A program made the position numbers and the translations under genes. This document shows positions 1-12,407 of a DNA stretch of 37,078 nucleotides, piece after piece. This DNA is from Thermomucor indicae-seudaticae (Eukaryota > Mucoromycota > Mucoromycetes > Mucorales > Lichtheimiaceae). The first letter of the stretch is position 1; every line of letters begins with the position of its first letter. The notes below the pieces were generated by a model, which ran no database searches, had not been told where the DNA came from, and was given only the letters and a program-made list of their open reading frames with translations. The stretch is taken from NCBI GenBank assembly GCA_000787465.1, contig JSYX01000337.1:1-37078 (forward strand), in the 5' to 3' direction.

Positions 1-1
1 G

Positions 2-640
2 GCCGTTTTACGGAAAGCATGGGTCACCCAAAAGTCGATCATTTCATCCTTGGACAAGGCCTATGACATGATCTTTGCACAAGCATATCGTGATCAACAA
101 ACGCAGAACGCCAAACCAACTGTTTTCGGCTTGGGTTACGACGGAATCACAGGCAGGCACCGAAAAGGCGCACTGAGTCCCATGGAAAGCGGGCTCAGAG
201 ATCGGCTGGTCCAACGACTGAAAAGTCATCCTTTGAATCATGCTATTTGTCGCATTGATGAATATATGACATCCAAGCTCTGCTCTAGCTGCACGCAGAA
301 CGGGAAAGCAAGAAGGATGAAGCACTTCGAGCGGGATGACGGCTCCACAAGTATACGTGTACTGAAATGCAACGTTGACGATGGCTGCTGTAACAAGATC
401 ATACACCGCGATGGGAATGCCGCTCACAACATCGCCACTATCACAATGTCTACGGTCAAGCATGGGCAGCGACCATCCTGGTTCATTCGTCCTAATAGGA
501 GAATCCAGCCGAAGCTACCGATTCTTTCTGGTCTTAGCAAGAGGAAACGACAAGGTCCACCCCCGGAAGCTGGTCCTTCATCACATTCTAGCAGTCCTTC
601 TCCGCGACGATCTCCTTTTCGCGGCTTATTCAAATTCTAA
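2..640 (+). CDS. Fanzor (eukaryotic TnpB-like RNA-guided nuclease), C-terminal part
   Basis: The frame is open from the window edge to TAA at 638-640, so the N-terminus and RuvC-I lie outside. What is present is the C-terminal nuclease half. An E sits in IDEYMTSK, just before a zinc ribbon of C-x2-C (codons at 281 and 290) and a second cysteine cluster (codons at 368, 385 and 388). Then comes HRDGNAAHNI with the RuvC-III aspartate (codon 410-412), followed by a G-Q-RP-x2-F block. This order is the Fanzor/TnpB signature. In Fanzors the catalytic Glu is reported to sit at a rearranged position near the zinc ribbon, which fits the E seen here. The tail is basic and Ser/Pro-rich. No stop or frameshift interrupts the visible part, so it could belong to an intact gene. 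Family assignment is firm; activity is unknown. Confidence 0.82.
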   Translation, partial: AVLRKAWVTQKSIISSLDKAYDMIFAQAYRDQQTQNAKPTVFGLGYDGITGRHRKGALSPMESGLRDRLVQRLKSHPLNHAICRIDEYMTSKLCSSCTQNGKARRMKHFERDDGSTSIRVLKCNVDDGCCNKIIHRDGNAAHNIATITMSTVKHGQRPSWFIRPNRRIQPKLPILSGLSKRKRQGPPPEAGPSSHSSSPSPRRSPFRGLFKF

Positions 641-724
641 TCCACCTGCTGACCGGTGGATCGGGGTAACCGTTCCCCTCGGTACGTCAGTCTTTTTCTT
701 TGGTGCTCACCTAGACACTGACGT
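641..724 (+). ncRNA. Candidate guide-RNA scaffold region 3' of Fanzor (speculative)
   Basis: Directly after the Fanzor stop there are three consecutive inverted repeats: CCACC (642-646) with GGTGG (655-659), GGGG (663-666) with CCCC (675-678), and ACGTCAGT (684-691) with ACTGACGT (717-724). In TnpB and characterised Fanzor loci the guide RNA scaffold is encoded at or just beyond the 3' end of the nuclease ORF. Position and strand fit that role. The pairing was found by eye; no folding energy was computed and no transcript is known. Confidence 0.3.
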
Positions 725-964
725 CATTACTGTTGATATTTAGAGAAATCCTAGATCTTTTACGTGTCATCGAAAACCTTCCATATGTCTCAGATTTGAC
801 ATTGCTTACAAGGATCGCTGTCAAGCTATCCGAGGCGTCTTATTCATAGCATTCCTTCTGTTTGTCCTTATTGTGATATCGTTTTTGTGCGGTCCGGGAA
901 CCAGCAGTGATTCAGAACGAACTTCGCCACCTTCATTTTTGTAGCCTTTTTCCGCTTCTCCATG

Positions 965-1540
965 TCAGTTTCTGCGTAAAGTAGGGTTTTCTATGATTTT
1001 GGGTGGACTCGACTGTTTGACGAACCTTACTTCCACTGAATAACAGATCCGACTGTCAGCTCTCAGCGTGTTCCTCCTAATCCCCGCTTCTGCCTTTGAC
1101 CAAAATTCTTCAATGGGGATCCAGAAACGGATAAGTACAGACACTTGTAGCCTCTGCTCTCAATCAGTTTACGAACCGCAGATGGGGTATGTGTTGGAGC
1201 ATTGTCCACCACGATATAGTCGGCTTTACTCCAGCCTAACAAAAAAAACCACGATATAGTGGCCTCCCATATCGCTTTTATCTAACACACCCATTACGTT
1301 CGGGATGCAAATCAGATAGTGTTCCATTCGTGTAGCAATCCGGCCATTGACTTCCTTCGCTTCTTTCCCGTTAAGCCTTCTCTTTCTGGACGCAGAGGCT
1401 ACCTCGGGCTCTTTCACAGATATGTCTATCCCCCCAGCCTCAGATATGGTGCCTATAACATTCTTTCTCTTTTTAGAAAAGCCGATTTCTTCACAGTTGT
1501 CAAAGCGACAAAGGAAGACGTGGTGGGCACCTGCCAAACA
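965..1540 (-). pseudogene. Tc1/IS630-like DDE transposase, broken
   Basis: On the minus strand the frame from about 1537 reads into HYIV, and after a short insertion a second piece resumes as YIVVDNAPTHTPSAV. That is the second catalytic Asp motif of DDE_3 transposases (..VMDNAPIH..). A further piece in a shifted frame reads DPIEEFWSKAEAGIRR, matching the third catalytic acid motif (NPIExFWS). The frame then runs to TGA at 965-967. At least two frame changes are needed, so the gene is dead. The N-terminal helix-turn-helix part is not recognisable upstream of 1540. It lies tail to tail with the Fanzor gene. Confidence 0.8.
1208..1260. repeat. 13-bp direct repeat bounding a 40-bp insertion in the transposase
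   Basis: ACCACGATATAGT occurs at 1208-1220 and again at 1248-1260, with an A8 tract and 19 other bases between. The period is 40 bp, not a multiple of three, so the duplication-insertion shifts the transposase frame exactly between HYIV and VDNAPTH. Confidence 0.85.
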
Positions 1541-2245
1541 CCGTCTCTTAGATGAATAAGAAGATTGTGGTAGACACAGCCCGTAACCTTTTTCGGGAGG
1601 CTATCTCAATACAGTAACTGTATGACTTCCGAAGAAGTATAAACTGCCGGCAACCATCATACTCGCAACTGAAAACGTATTGACACGCACAAACGTTGCC
1701 AGTTTACAAGACTGTTTGTTATCATGATTGCAATAAAGGAATTTGCCAAAGCTAGATAATAAATACCTACAACGACGGAAACGACAGTGTAAGTATGAGA
1801 TTCTGAATGTCCCCTCCTATAATCCACCGCATCCAATTCTTTGCACGACTTCTATCAGGGACACCCGTGTCGTTGCAGTTAAATACTGGGCATCCGAATA
1901 AAAGCTATCCATCATCCCTTTTTCTCGGACTGGTGCCAGCTAAAGTCTCATCCTCTGTCGTGATAACAAACCCTCTCTCTCCCCGAGAAAATGGATAATT
2001 ACAATACCTTTACAGAACCATTGGATCGAAAAAAAGGAGAATGGCGCGAGCACAGGAATGCGTGATCGTTTGATCTCTGGGATTTCAACGCTAAGCCGCT
2101 TTAAAGAAGGAAGGTAGTCACAAATTTTCGCGCAGTATTTTTTGGCCCACTGCCCGCAGCCCCCATTGTCCTTTCCTTTATTCAAAAGGCACGGGCAAAC
2201 CCCTTTATTATTGTCATTTAACAATATTTCACAAGCAATTTTATC
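1541..2245. other. Intergenic region upstream of CTP synthase
   Basis: About 700 bp with no gene I can support. It presumably holds the CTP synthase promoter in its right part and may hold decayed transposon sequence in its left part. No clear TATA box or terminal repeat was seen. Confidence 0.5.
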
Positions 2246-4065
<1,820 letters not shown>

Positions 4066-4125
4066 ATATTCTGAAAATCATAGATTTGCCACATATTCTC
4101 TTTTGCATACATTACATCCATTTTC

Positions 4126-4131
4126 AATAAA
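4126..4131 (+). promoter_or_regulatory. Polyadenylation signal of CTP synthase
   Basis: AATAAA lies 60 bp after the stop in an A/T-rich stretch. The next gene, on the other strand, ends at 4204, so the two 3' ends are only 138 bp apart. Confidence 0.6.
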
Positions 4132-4203
4132 GTTATCTTATTTTAATTCACGAGGAAAAGCGAAATATTACAATACAGTTTGTTGTATCGACTTGAGATG
4201 GGT

Positions 4204-5566
4204 TTATGTACACTTTAGGATTTTGCGTCTTCGCAGAGCAATGCTTTTTTGTGAAGAGAATAATTCCAGGACGGCATCTCTGATGGGTTTTGAAGTGATG
4301 GAATGTTCTCGGCTGAACTTGGCAGCTAAGACGGCAGGATCGTCTTGTAACCGAATATCTACTGGAATCTTCTTCCCTGGCTCGAGCTCTATTTGTATGG
4401 TAACTAAAACTGGATTTTCGGTTGGGGGCGGTGGAGCAACTTCTTTGGGCGGCGCGATCCGTGTACCTGGACGATAATTTATGGGTATAGGTCCAGGATC
4501 AGGTCGTTGAGAATACTTTCGCCGTCCAGGGACGGAGAACCGCATCCGCTGGTTATCACCTTCATGTTCCATGTTGCTCGGTGTCTGCTTGGGAGGAGTT
4601 TCGAAACTATCTGACGTTCGAGCTGGTTCAGTGAGGACGGGTGGCTGCTCCTTTACCGGTGTTGGATGTTCGTTGTGTGAGATATGTGGCGGATTGTTAT
4701 TACTCTATGTCATCTCAGACGATCAAACTCCAAGAAAACAAGGCAATCGTCGTTTTGAGAGCATGACTTACTGTAGCTGCAGGTTCTTCCCAAAATGGCT
4801 TATCTGTCAGCGGTTGATTGAGCCACGGGCTTTGCGACCGCGGGGAGGTGACATCTCTCAGCAGTGGACGCAAAGCACGAGGCGACGGAGAAGAAGGTCG
4901 TGAGGAGGAAGGCGTATTAGTGGCGGATGATTGTGTTATCGGTGGCTCACCGGACCGAATAGGCAGCTTTTTCTTTGCGACCGTAGTGCCGTTTGAGCCT
5001 GGTATAGGTGTCCTATTAGTCATGGTAGGAATAGTGGTAGTGGTAGTGGTAGGAGTAGCTGGTTTAGGAGACGGGCTGTTCCAGTCCGCTGTTACGTCCC
5101 AACCTAATACAGTGTCTCGATGCCAAGGCGCTGAGGGTCGATCGTGCCCAGGCATGACATTTACAGTCGAAGATATTACTGTCCGCGTAATAGTTGTCTT
5201 GGGAGGGACCTTGTCTGACGTGGCCTGTGTAGCTGCTTTCGGCCGACCTGCGTCCGATGTCGATGAAGACGCTTTACGTCGCTCATGCGATTTCTTCTTT
5301 TTCGCGCTTTTGATACTTGTGCTTTTAAGTCGTTGCTCCAAAATGACCTTTTCATCAACGGGTTTATAGTTGCGTCCCTTCCGATGCAATCCGCCAGTAC
5401 CTAACCCGTTAGGCCCGATCTTCGCATTTGGATCAATGAGGCTGCTCCAATCGGCAGTGGACGTGTCATTCTTTTGATCGCCCCACGCTCCAGCGATTGG
5501 GCCGTAGTCCTCTTCTTCGTCACTGCTGCTGCTACTACTACTGCTGCTGGCACCGTTGTCGCCCAT
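4204..5566 (-). CDS. Unrecognised Ser/Thr/Pro-rich protein with a folded C-terminal segment
   Basis: Exons are 4772-5566 and 4204-4704. The 67-nt intron has a GTAAGT donor and ATAG acceptor and is phase 0; the product is 431 residues. The N-terminus MGDNGAS is followed by a polyserine run and an acidic DEEED patch. A low-complexity region rich in Ser, Thr and Pro follows, with a poly-Thr run encoded by a repeated ACC/ACT tract and a lysine-rich KKKK segment. Only the last ~70 residues look folded: alternating hydrophobic strands (VTIQIELEPGKKIPVDIRL), then DDPAVLAAKF and SKPIRDAVLELF. This spacing resembles small ubiquitin-like domains that end cytoskeletal or adaptor proteins, but I cannot name the family. 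It is likely a disordered scaffold or adaptor. Confidence 0.72.
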
Positions 5567-6144
5567 TGTGAGCCGCGTGTCACCGACGCCTTTTCAAAGT
5601 CTGTTGCTAGAAAAGCGAGGCAGCAAATGCCCTTTGGAGATCGTCAGTCACAGACCCGCAAGGTGAATTGACGGTTATGGTGGGCAGCCAGCTGCTGGTG
5701 CCTACATTGCTGTTACCCTGCGCTGCGAGACGAGACCTTGCATACTTGCCGCGACACTTGGAAGCGGTTAAACGACTTGCCGTCCCTTGAGATAACTTTT
5801 AATTCACGACAGTGTTGGCCAGCAATTCTCGGTTCGGATATTCCAGTACCCGTTTGGCTTTGAGTACTTTGAGCAGCATGCTGTCACGTCGATATTTCTC
5901 GAAAGACTGACGTTTTCCAATGTCTTTGCGCTCTCCGAGATATGTATCCTGCAACAGAGCCGTTCCACACCACGGAGATGCCAGGTTTGGTTTTGCCTAC
6001 TTGCACATGCAAAGGGAATATTTTTAAAAGGCCTTAGTTTCCTTATTCCATCCTCGGAAGCAGAGAGAGGGGGGGTATCTGCCTCCAAGATTCTCATCAC
6101 TTTTTATTTCAGTTTGCGGTGTGGAAAAGAAGACGCTACGTACG
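5567..6144. other. Intergenic region between two minus-strand genes
   Basis: 578 bp between the 3' end of the fucosidase and the start of the 4204-5566 gene. It should contain the fucosidase 3' UTR and the promoter of the downstream gene. Short ORFs here have no recognisable content. Confidence 0.5.
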
Positions 6145-8703
6145 TTATGGATTGTTAACCTTGAACACCCACACAGCCGATTCAGACTGCCGTATTTGTT
6201 CCGACACTTGAAGAACCAAGTGGCCGTCTTCATTCTTGGACCAAGGCAGTTGCAACGAGCCATTATTGCCACTCGAGATCTTAGCGTTGGGATGGATTGG
6301 TAGCGGTGCATCAATGGCGAGGGAAGAAGGAGGTTCGTCCAGGCAAAAGATATAGAACGCAGTGTCATCATTGGCTCCTGAAGCTGTGAACCTTACTCGT
6401 ACGTTGCTGCTGTTGGTGGAGGAGAGAGGCCAATGGGGTGTTGTGTTGAAGAGGCACTCAGGTCCGACGCGGTCAATCCATGCACCCATATCTCTCAAGC
6501 GACTCGCCATTGGCTCAACGACCTGACCTGTCGCATTGGGTCCCATATTCAGGAGGAAGTTGCCGCCGCTAGCTACAATATCCACAAGCTCTTGTATCAA
6601 CGATGTCGCAGAAGCGTACTGGGCAGGCTCAGTTGCTCTGTTATATCCAAACGAGAAGGGGTCAATGCCCCGTGTTGACTCCCAAAGACTACATGGGCGT
6701 AAGTCGTGACGGCAGATACAAAAGAGAGAAACGAAATGCTATTACCGAGGTGGCATATCGGTTAGAGAAGTGTATTCCACAGTCTGAAAATCAGATGCAT
6801 TGTTGCCGCAGCGATCATTGACGGTTACTTGGCGACCCTGCTGGGCAGCTTCGTTGAAAAACCTAGCTTGCCATTGAGTTGAGTTGTTAACGCCACCAAT
6901 ATCACACCTATTGGAATATGTTATTTTGTTAGCAATGACCTTTCCTTTGATGACTTTTTTGATACTTGCCAGAATATGTCAGGTTGAAATTGGTCGATGA
7001 GTTCCAGTGCTTGCGGGAGTTGTAGCTCGTTTACAAAGTCTTTCAGTGGCGGATTACCGGTGTACGGGATCTCCTGTTCTGTGTATGGGTTGTGAGGAAG
7101 TCCATGCCAATCCAGCGGTGCGTCATAGTACGCGGGATTATACCATTCTGGCAGAGAAACTAAACCATATGGTAAGTCATCTGCTTTCTAATCTTGTTGT
7201 ACAAGCAAGACTCACAGTAAATACCGCGTTTGATATGACTATAAGAAGACTTGGCCATTTCCATCACTTCATGCATGATATCCCGCTTTGGACCCATGCG
7301 AGCAAGAGACCGGTTGCTGACCAGTGTATTCCAGTTTGCCCAACCGTCGTGATGTTTTGATGTAAAGACGAAGTAACGAGCGCGGGAAGCATCGATGATA
7401 TCCAACCAGTCCCGAGGATCAAATCCGTTCGCAAGTTCAGACGAGTTGACGAATTGGTCATACGCAAAGTGAATGCCGTAATGTGTCCGATGATATTCAT
7501 GCGTCGGATCATTTGGGTCATTCATTTGCCACCAATACCATTCGGCATATTCTTTGCCCACGGGAGCCCAGGCAGGTACTGAGTAAACGCCCCAATGGAT
7601 AAAAATCCCAAATTTAGCATCCTTGAGCCATTGCGGTGGTCGGTGCTGCTTCAGAGACCTAATCATGTGCAAATCGGTTTAGCGTCATAACATCAAGGTT
7701 TGATGTAGAACTGTATGTACCCTTCCGCTGGCATGTACTCGCCTGGACTACCTGAATGCCATTCGAACGAAAAAGGGCGCGCCAGGTCTTGACCGGATTC
7801 ATCAGTTACGCGAACGACGACAGTACCGTCTGCTGTCGCCTTCCTTGCCGTCACCTTGACCGGTATACGGTGCATGTATCCCGGAGCCAACGTGCTTAAA
7901 ACGGTCGGTTGCTTAGTGGACAGACCTGCGCCGTCGAGCCGAACAAGGACCCTTTTTGTAATCCAGTCGGTCCCAGTATGATGGATGCGAACAGCAGCAA
8001 GGCCTTCCCTGAGGTCCACGTCAGTTGATACGATGCACAGACCCACTGATATCGGCAACGCAGTGATGGCAAAGATATGAATCCTCGGATTGTTTGGAAG
8101 CAAGAGCCGGTCAGGTTTCCTCGAAGGATCGACATAGACAGGAAAAGAGTACAGCGTGGCGTTGTCACCCCCGATGCTCAGTGGCCACTCTCGATAGTCC
8201 ACTTGCTCTAGTTGATGACGATTACTGAATTGCCAGTCAGGCAGGTTCACTGACGTGGTGCTATTGGGTCCTTCCAGGTAGGTCACAGTCATGGAACTCG
8301 TTGCAGATCCATTGATGGCAGACGCAAGCAGGTACAGCGTCCCGATAGAGATGCTGGAAGGTAACTCGATGGATTGTCCCGTGGCAGCAACGTTGTCGTC
8401 ACCTTGTCCCAGCTTCTCGGTCCAGTACAGTACCGCGCCGATCGTGATATTCTGCGGGTGACTCAAGACGTAATAGCTGCCATTGCCATCGAAATTTGCC
8501 TCAGTCTTGCCCAGAACACCAAAGCCTTGAGTGTTGAAAAACTTGCTGATATCCATTTGATAGAAATCGCTTGAATGTTTGGCGTCCCGTCCTGCAACTA
8601 CCCTGCAAGAACAGAGCTGCATAATGAGCAGCACTGCCCTCCATTGAACGGACAACCACCTAAGATTCAGATGCTGGCCGCTACAAGTCATCAATAACTG
8701 CAC
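6145..8703 (-). CDS. Secreted alpha-L-fucosidase (GH29)
   Basis: Hydrolyses terminal alpha-L-fucosyl linkages, probably outside the cell. Exons: 7721-8703, 7216-7658, 6970-7159, 6746-6907 and 6145-6688. Their sum, 2322 nt, gives 773 residues. The N-terminus has a hydrophobic stretch (WRAVLLIMQLCSC) that could be a signal peptide, perhaps from an internal Met. A ~300-residue beta-rich domain with many N-x-S/T sites follows, then the catalytic domain: PPQWLKDAKFGIFIHWG, FTSKHHDGW and SLPEWYNP. The nucleophile is expected at Asp541 in DIFWCDIGG. Further matches are WESTRGIDPFSFGYN and GGNFLLNMGP. The third intron (6908-6969) has a GC donor (GCAAGT) and splits the Trp codon just before the nucleophile. 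An A/T-rich TATA-like stretch lies at about 8731-8751. Confidence 0.95.
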
Positions 8704-9840
8704 TGAAATGGCTTTGGACGAGCAATTCTACCCAATATATATTTAAATATCGGTAGGCCGACTGAATGTAACACTACATCTCTTTCGCACGAACCACTTT
8801 GGATCACGGACATTTTACCCCCATGCTTAGCAGGACTATGGAAAAAGACAGATGCATTACTAGCGCTCGTGATTTATGCATGTCTTCTGATTGAGCCAGC
8901 GGCACAAAGGTGGGCATTGCTGGCTGTTAACGCGTATTCAATTGCGTTCCAAGGAGCCGTTTGTAACCTGTTTTGAACGATTCTCATGTTTTGCTTATGT
9001 AACGAGTACCCAGTACGATGGCTCCACTACCACAGACCGCGTGAGCATTGGAAAAGTTTTCGAGACGCTTCATATCGCAGGAGCTGTTCATGTCAAAACG
9101 ATGATACTTTGGATCCTACTCTGAAGCTTCTGCTGATTGCTTATTACTGATTAATGGCACCGCTAGTTCAATTTATAACAACAACAAAGCAGCAGATTAA
9201 CAATTCTTCCGCTATAATACAATCCGTGACAATTTCACACGGGAGGGGGGTTTATTCATTGACGAATTCTGTCTCCCCAACGAGGCATTCCCTGTAAAAC
9301 CAACCACAATCTCCTGGGACAACAGATGGTTTACATAATGCGCCCAGTCGCGGTCTGGTTAATGATATCATCCATTTTGGTTGTGTGATGAGGAATGTTC
9401 CTAGCCTTGTACTCGTTCCCCATAAGTCAACCACCTGACGCTTGAATGATCCACCCAAAAGATAATTGCTGTTCACATTCGCTCTTCTCACGCGCTTTTG
9501 CATTAAGAATAATCCTGTTGCAAGGGACATCAATTTTCCGCTTCCTCTCGGAAAAGGACAACGGTCTATGGATACGATAACCGACTTATTCCAAGCATCT
9601 TCTCCTTTCCGACTTTTGTATATTCTCCAGACAGAAAAGTGAAACCAGCGCAAAAGGTACTGCCAGCTTGGAGCAAGGAAGTTACCGAAATGAAGAGGTT
9701 CTGAGTTGTTTATGCTGCCGCCAATTCCAATTTCCCCCCTGTAAGCATATTAGCCAATCAGAGAAGATTAGCGCAATCGGCAACGTGAATGACCCCTTGA
9801 AGGCAGTGCCAATTCTAAAGATTGTCATTTTTTTTCTTAC
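8704..9840. other. Intergenic region, fucosidase promoter to Harbinger relic
   Basis: About 1.1 kb. The left end holds the fucosidase promoter. The rest contains no convincing gene: a 134-codon minus-strand ORF at 9252-9653 has no family-like motif. The stretch could be the left flank of the Harbinger element, but no terminal inverted repeat was found. Confidence 0.5.
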
Positions 9841-11060
9841 AATGCCACGAACATCTACTCGCAATCTTTTGATCCAAGAAGTTTTGAATGAATGCGTCGA
9901 CAGGAATCCTTCCGAAATGGCTATTTCAGATGACTAGGACGGCGTGGAAGCCTATGAGCCAATGCAACTGATGACAACATTATGATTTGACGGCCAGTGA
10001 TGCCAATGCTGATGCACAGTCTCCTGGTCTGGTTGACCTCCCCGGAGATCCCTGAGCTTCCACAGCTCAGTGGCTCTGTCATTGTTGTTACCGAGGACAA
10101 TGGAGTCGGCGTGAGCGTAGACGATTTGCTCATACGTCGGTACCTGATGCCCAGAGAAAGTATACCGAAAAGCGTAGGCATTAGAAATGACTTGGAGGTG
10201 TGCAACGCAACGATCTTTTGCTCGTTCATGAGAATGGATTTGGAGTCCTTCAATTACATCGAGAACCTTATCAAAGTTTTCGCCCAAACCGGTCCCAGGC
10301 CGCAAGCTCCTGTGAGGTTGCAGCTAATGGTTACGTTGTACCGGTTAGCGCATACTGTTGAGATAGCAACAACATTTGGGATCGGTCATGGGTCCGTGCT
10401 CAAGTTCACTCGTCGCGTTGTGGAAGCCCTTGATAGCACGCAACATGGCCGACTCCCGCTGAAAAAGAGGAATGCATTGGTGACAAGAACAGAGCAAAAC
10501 TTCAGGGACTGTACTATGTTGGCAGCCTTGACGGAACACATATGCCCTTAGCGCAGCGTCCTCAGATTGACACCAGGAGCTTTTATGATTCCATTCTATT
10601 AGCGCGCAAGTCGTCTGCGACATAAACCGATGCGTACGGTTTATCTCTGTCGGCCACCATGGAACCACGCATGATTCCACGGCATTGAAAGCTAGCATTG
10701 TGTGGACATTGCGGAATCAGTCATTTTTCGGCAAGTGAGTATCGCTGGCCGATAGTGCTTATGAACTGTCCGAACGCATCGTCGCGCCTTATCGACGCAA
10801 CGAATGCGAGCGCTCGCCACAAAACCGACAGTTCAATGTTTGTTTGAGCAAGGTCCGTGTCGCCGTGGAGCATACCGTCGGCATTCTTAAAGGCCGTTGG
10901 AATAGTCTGACAAAAGCTCGATATGCCAATTCGGAACCAGACAGCCATTTGGAACAGGCAGACTTTTGGGACGAACACTTGGGACAGAGACAAGTCCACC
11001 GACCAGGGCCAGGCAACGGATATCGGGGCAGGCACTTTGGACACTTGGATCATCATGTTA
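9841..11060 (+). pseudogene. Harbinger (PIF/HARBI1-like) transposase relic
   Basis: The first good frame (from about 9997) reads RRYLMPRESIPKS and MRMDLESFNYIENLI. It continues with VRLQLMVTLYRLAH and TTFGIGHGSVLKFTRRVVEAL, the N-terminal part of the DDE_4 family. A one-base shift near 10480 leads to LQGLYYVGSLDGTHMPL (first catalytic Asp). A second shift near 10590 gives QVVCDINRCVRFISVG and HGTTHDSTALKAS. After an in-frame TGA (FFGK*) the frame continues with SLADSAYELSERIVAPYRR (second Asp) and KVRVAVEHTVGILKGRWNSL (catalytic Glu). All three catalytic residues can be read, but across three frames plus one stop, so the gene is dead though not old enough to be unreadable. No terminal repeats or target duplication were found. 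Confidence 0.85.
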
Positions 11061-11303
11061 ACTGGTGCAGAATTTGCTTGTATAGTATTGTAAACTTCTA
11101 TTCAATAAACAGTATTGAGCTTGCTAACATGTGTGGAAAATTTTGGCAATATCCAGCACTCAGCGGCAAGTTGCAGCAGATATCCAGGTAGAAGTTTAGC
11201 TAATAATGGATAAGGAAAAAATGTTAATATGAATGGAAATAGCAATGACTGTACAGAAGAAAAAATGGTAAAAAAACAGAGAGCGAGAGAGGGAGATGAG
11301 ATT

Positions 11304-12407
11304 TTAGAATTGGACTCGTCTTTTCCGGCCAGTATACTTGGAATCGTTCGCAACGGGCTTATCGCCACGTTCACGAGCGATGCGCTTCTTTCGCATGATC
11401 CATTCCTTGTCTTTCACGTTCTTTCGTTTCTTTGGAGCCTTCTTTGAAGCCGCTCGTCGTTTTTCATACAAGACAGCCTTTTCTTCATCAGGGTGGACTT
11501 CACCGTTTCCACCCAGCGCCTTGGGCAGGGTGAACTGCATGTCCGGTGTCTGCCCAGCCATCAGACACAGATAATATTTCTTTGCCTTTTTCGAATCGGG
11601 ATAATCAATCAGTAAACCGCCCACAAAGCCGCACTTGGTTGCGACCTCTGTGATGAGCTTGATTTGATCGTCATTCTGTGGATAGAACTGGAATATGGCT
11701 CGCGCGCCTTTACGAAGAGACGCGTACAATGTGGAGAAGAATCTTTGCAAGCGAGCCTTTGGCCTGTTTATCTGCTTGTCTGCGTTGCACAGCCACTGCA
11801 GTACCGATATACTTTCGCTGCGTGAGTTTAGGTATTCTCAAACAGATGATGTCCCAAAGTTAGAGATACCTGATGGCACCGTCGAAAACACCGGGTCTGT
11901 ATCCCATACCTTGTCCTGCGTCTTGCAAAAACAAGTCACCTTCAACTTCTCGTTCTCGTGCCACGTCTACATTGCACAGAGTGTCAAAGCTATTGCGGTT
12001 GGAATCAGTGCAAAAACCGTTATTATTACCCAGCATGGCAGGAGCAATGTCCATGCCGACCCAAATGTGTCCCTCTTCTTCCAAGATCTCGCCGCTCAGT
12101 CCGGATCCACAGCCGATATCCAAGATGTAAGCAGATTGGCCTTCCGGCAGATTCAGCAATTCCAACGCACGGTAAGTCATTTCGGCCTGAATGGACGTAA
12201 TACGAGAACTGGGCACAATAGTTAGTTCCTGCCCGACGGTACATACACTTTTGTTATAGATCAAGTTTACTTTTCCGTATATTTTCGGGCTTCTGTGTCG
12301 CCATAGAACTAGAGACGGTCGATCGACTTAGTATATTGATTTTTTTCTTTCCCTTATCGCATTGCACTTACAATTTCAGGAGGTGCAATGTGCTCAGGCC
12401 GAGACAT
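11304..12407 (-). CDS. BUD23: 18S rRNA (guanine-N7) methyltransferase Bud23
   Basis: SAM-dependent enzyme that methylates a guanine of 18S rRNA and supports 40S subunit maturation, working with Trm112. Exons: 12372-12407, 12271-12308, 12030-12208, 11870-11966 and 11304-11811, giving 285 residues. The first exon encodes only MSRPEHIAPPEI, the family N-terminus. Joins restore KYTENSRITSIQAEMT, LDIGCGSG (54-61, SAM site), APAMLDVAREREVEGDL and DGAISISVLQWLCNAD. The C-terminal ~50 residues are lysine/arginine-rich, as in the WBS_methylT domain. In the last intron an alternative AG at 11818 would add two residues; the acceptor at 11812 matches the family better. The promoter is shared with uS13m. 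Confidence 0.96.

Noticed and set aside
44..463. 139-codon minus-strand ORF over the Fanzor gene
   Set aside because: Antisense shadow of the Fanzor reading frame; no family-like motifs.
375..743. 122-codon plus-strand ORF overlapping and passing the Fanzor stop
   Set aside because: Different frame through the zinc-ribbon region, then through the hairpin zone; no conserved motif, so treated as chance. It would matter only if a frameshift extended the nuclease.
5804..6371. Two small minus-strand ORFs after the fucosidase stop
   Set aside because: They lie in the fucosidase 3' flank or in another frame of its last exon and carry no motif.
9252..9653. 134-codon minus-strand ORF
   Set aside because: Compositionally odd (many Trp, Arg, Gly), no motif, and no plausible splice partners. 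It could be a decayed element, but I cannot support it.
10721..11056. 111-codon minus-strand ORF
   Set aside because: Antisense shadow of the Harbinger reading that contains LADSAYEL and VAVEHTVGILKGR.
11812..11820. Alternative 3' splice site (CGCAG) in the last BUD23 intron
   Set aside because: It keeps the frame but inserts two residues in a conserved block; the AAAG acceptor at 11812 gives the family sequence DGAISISVLQW.
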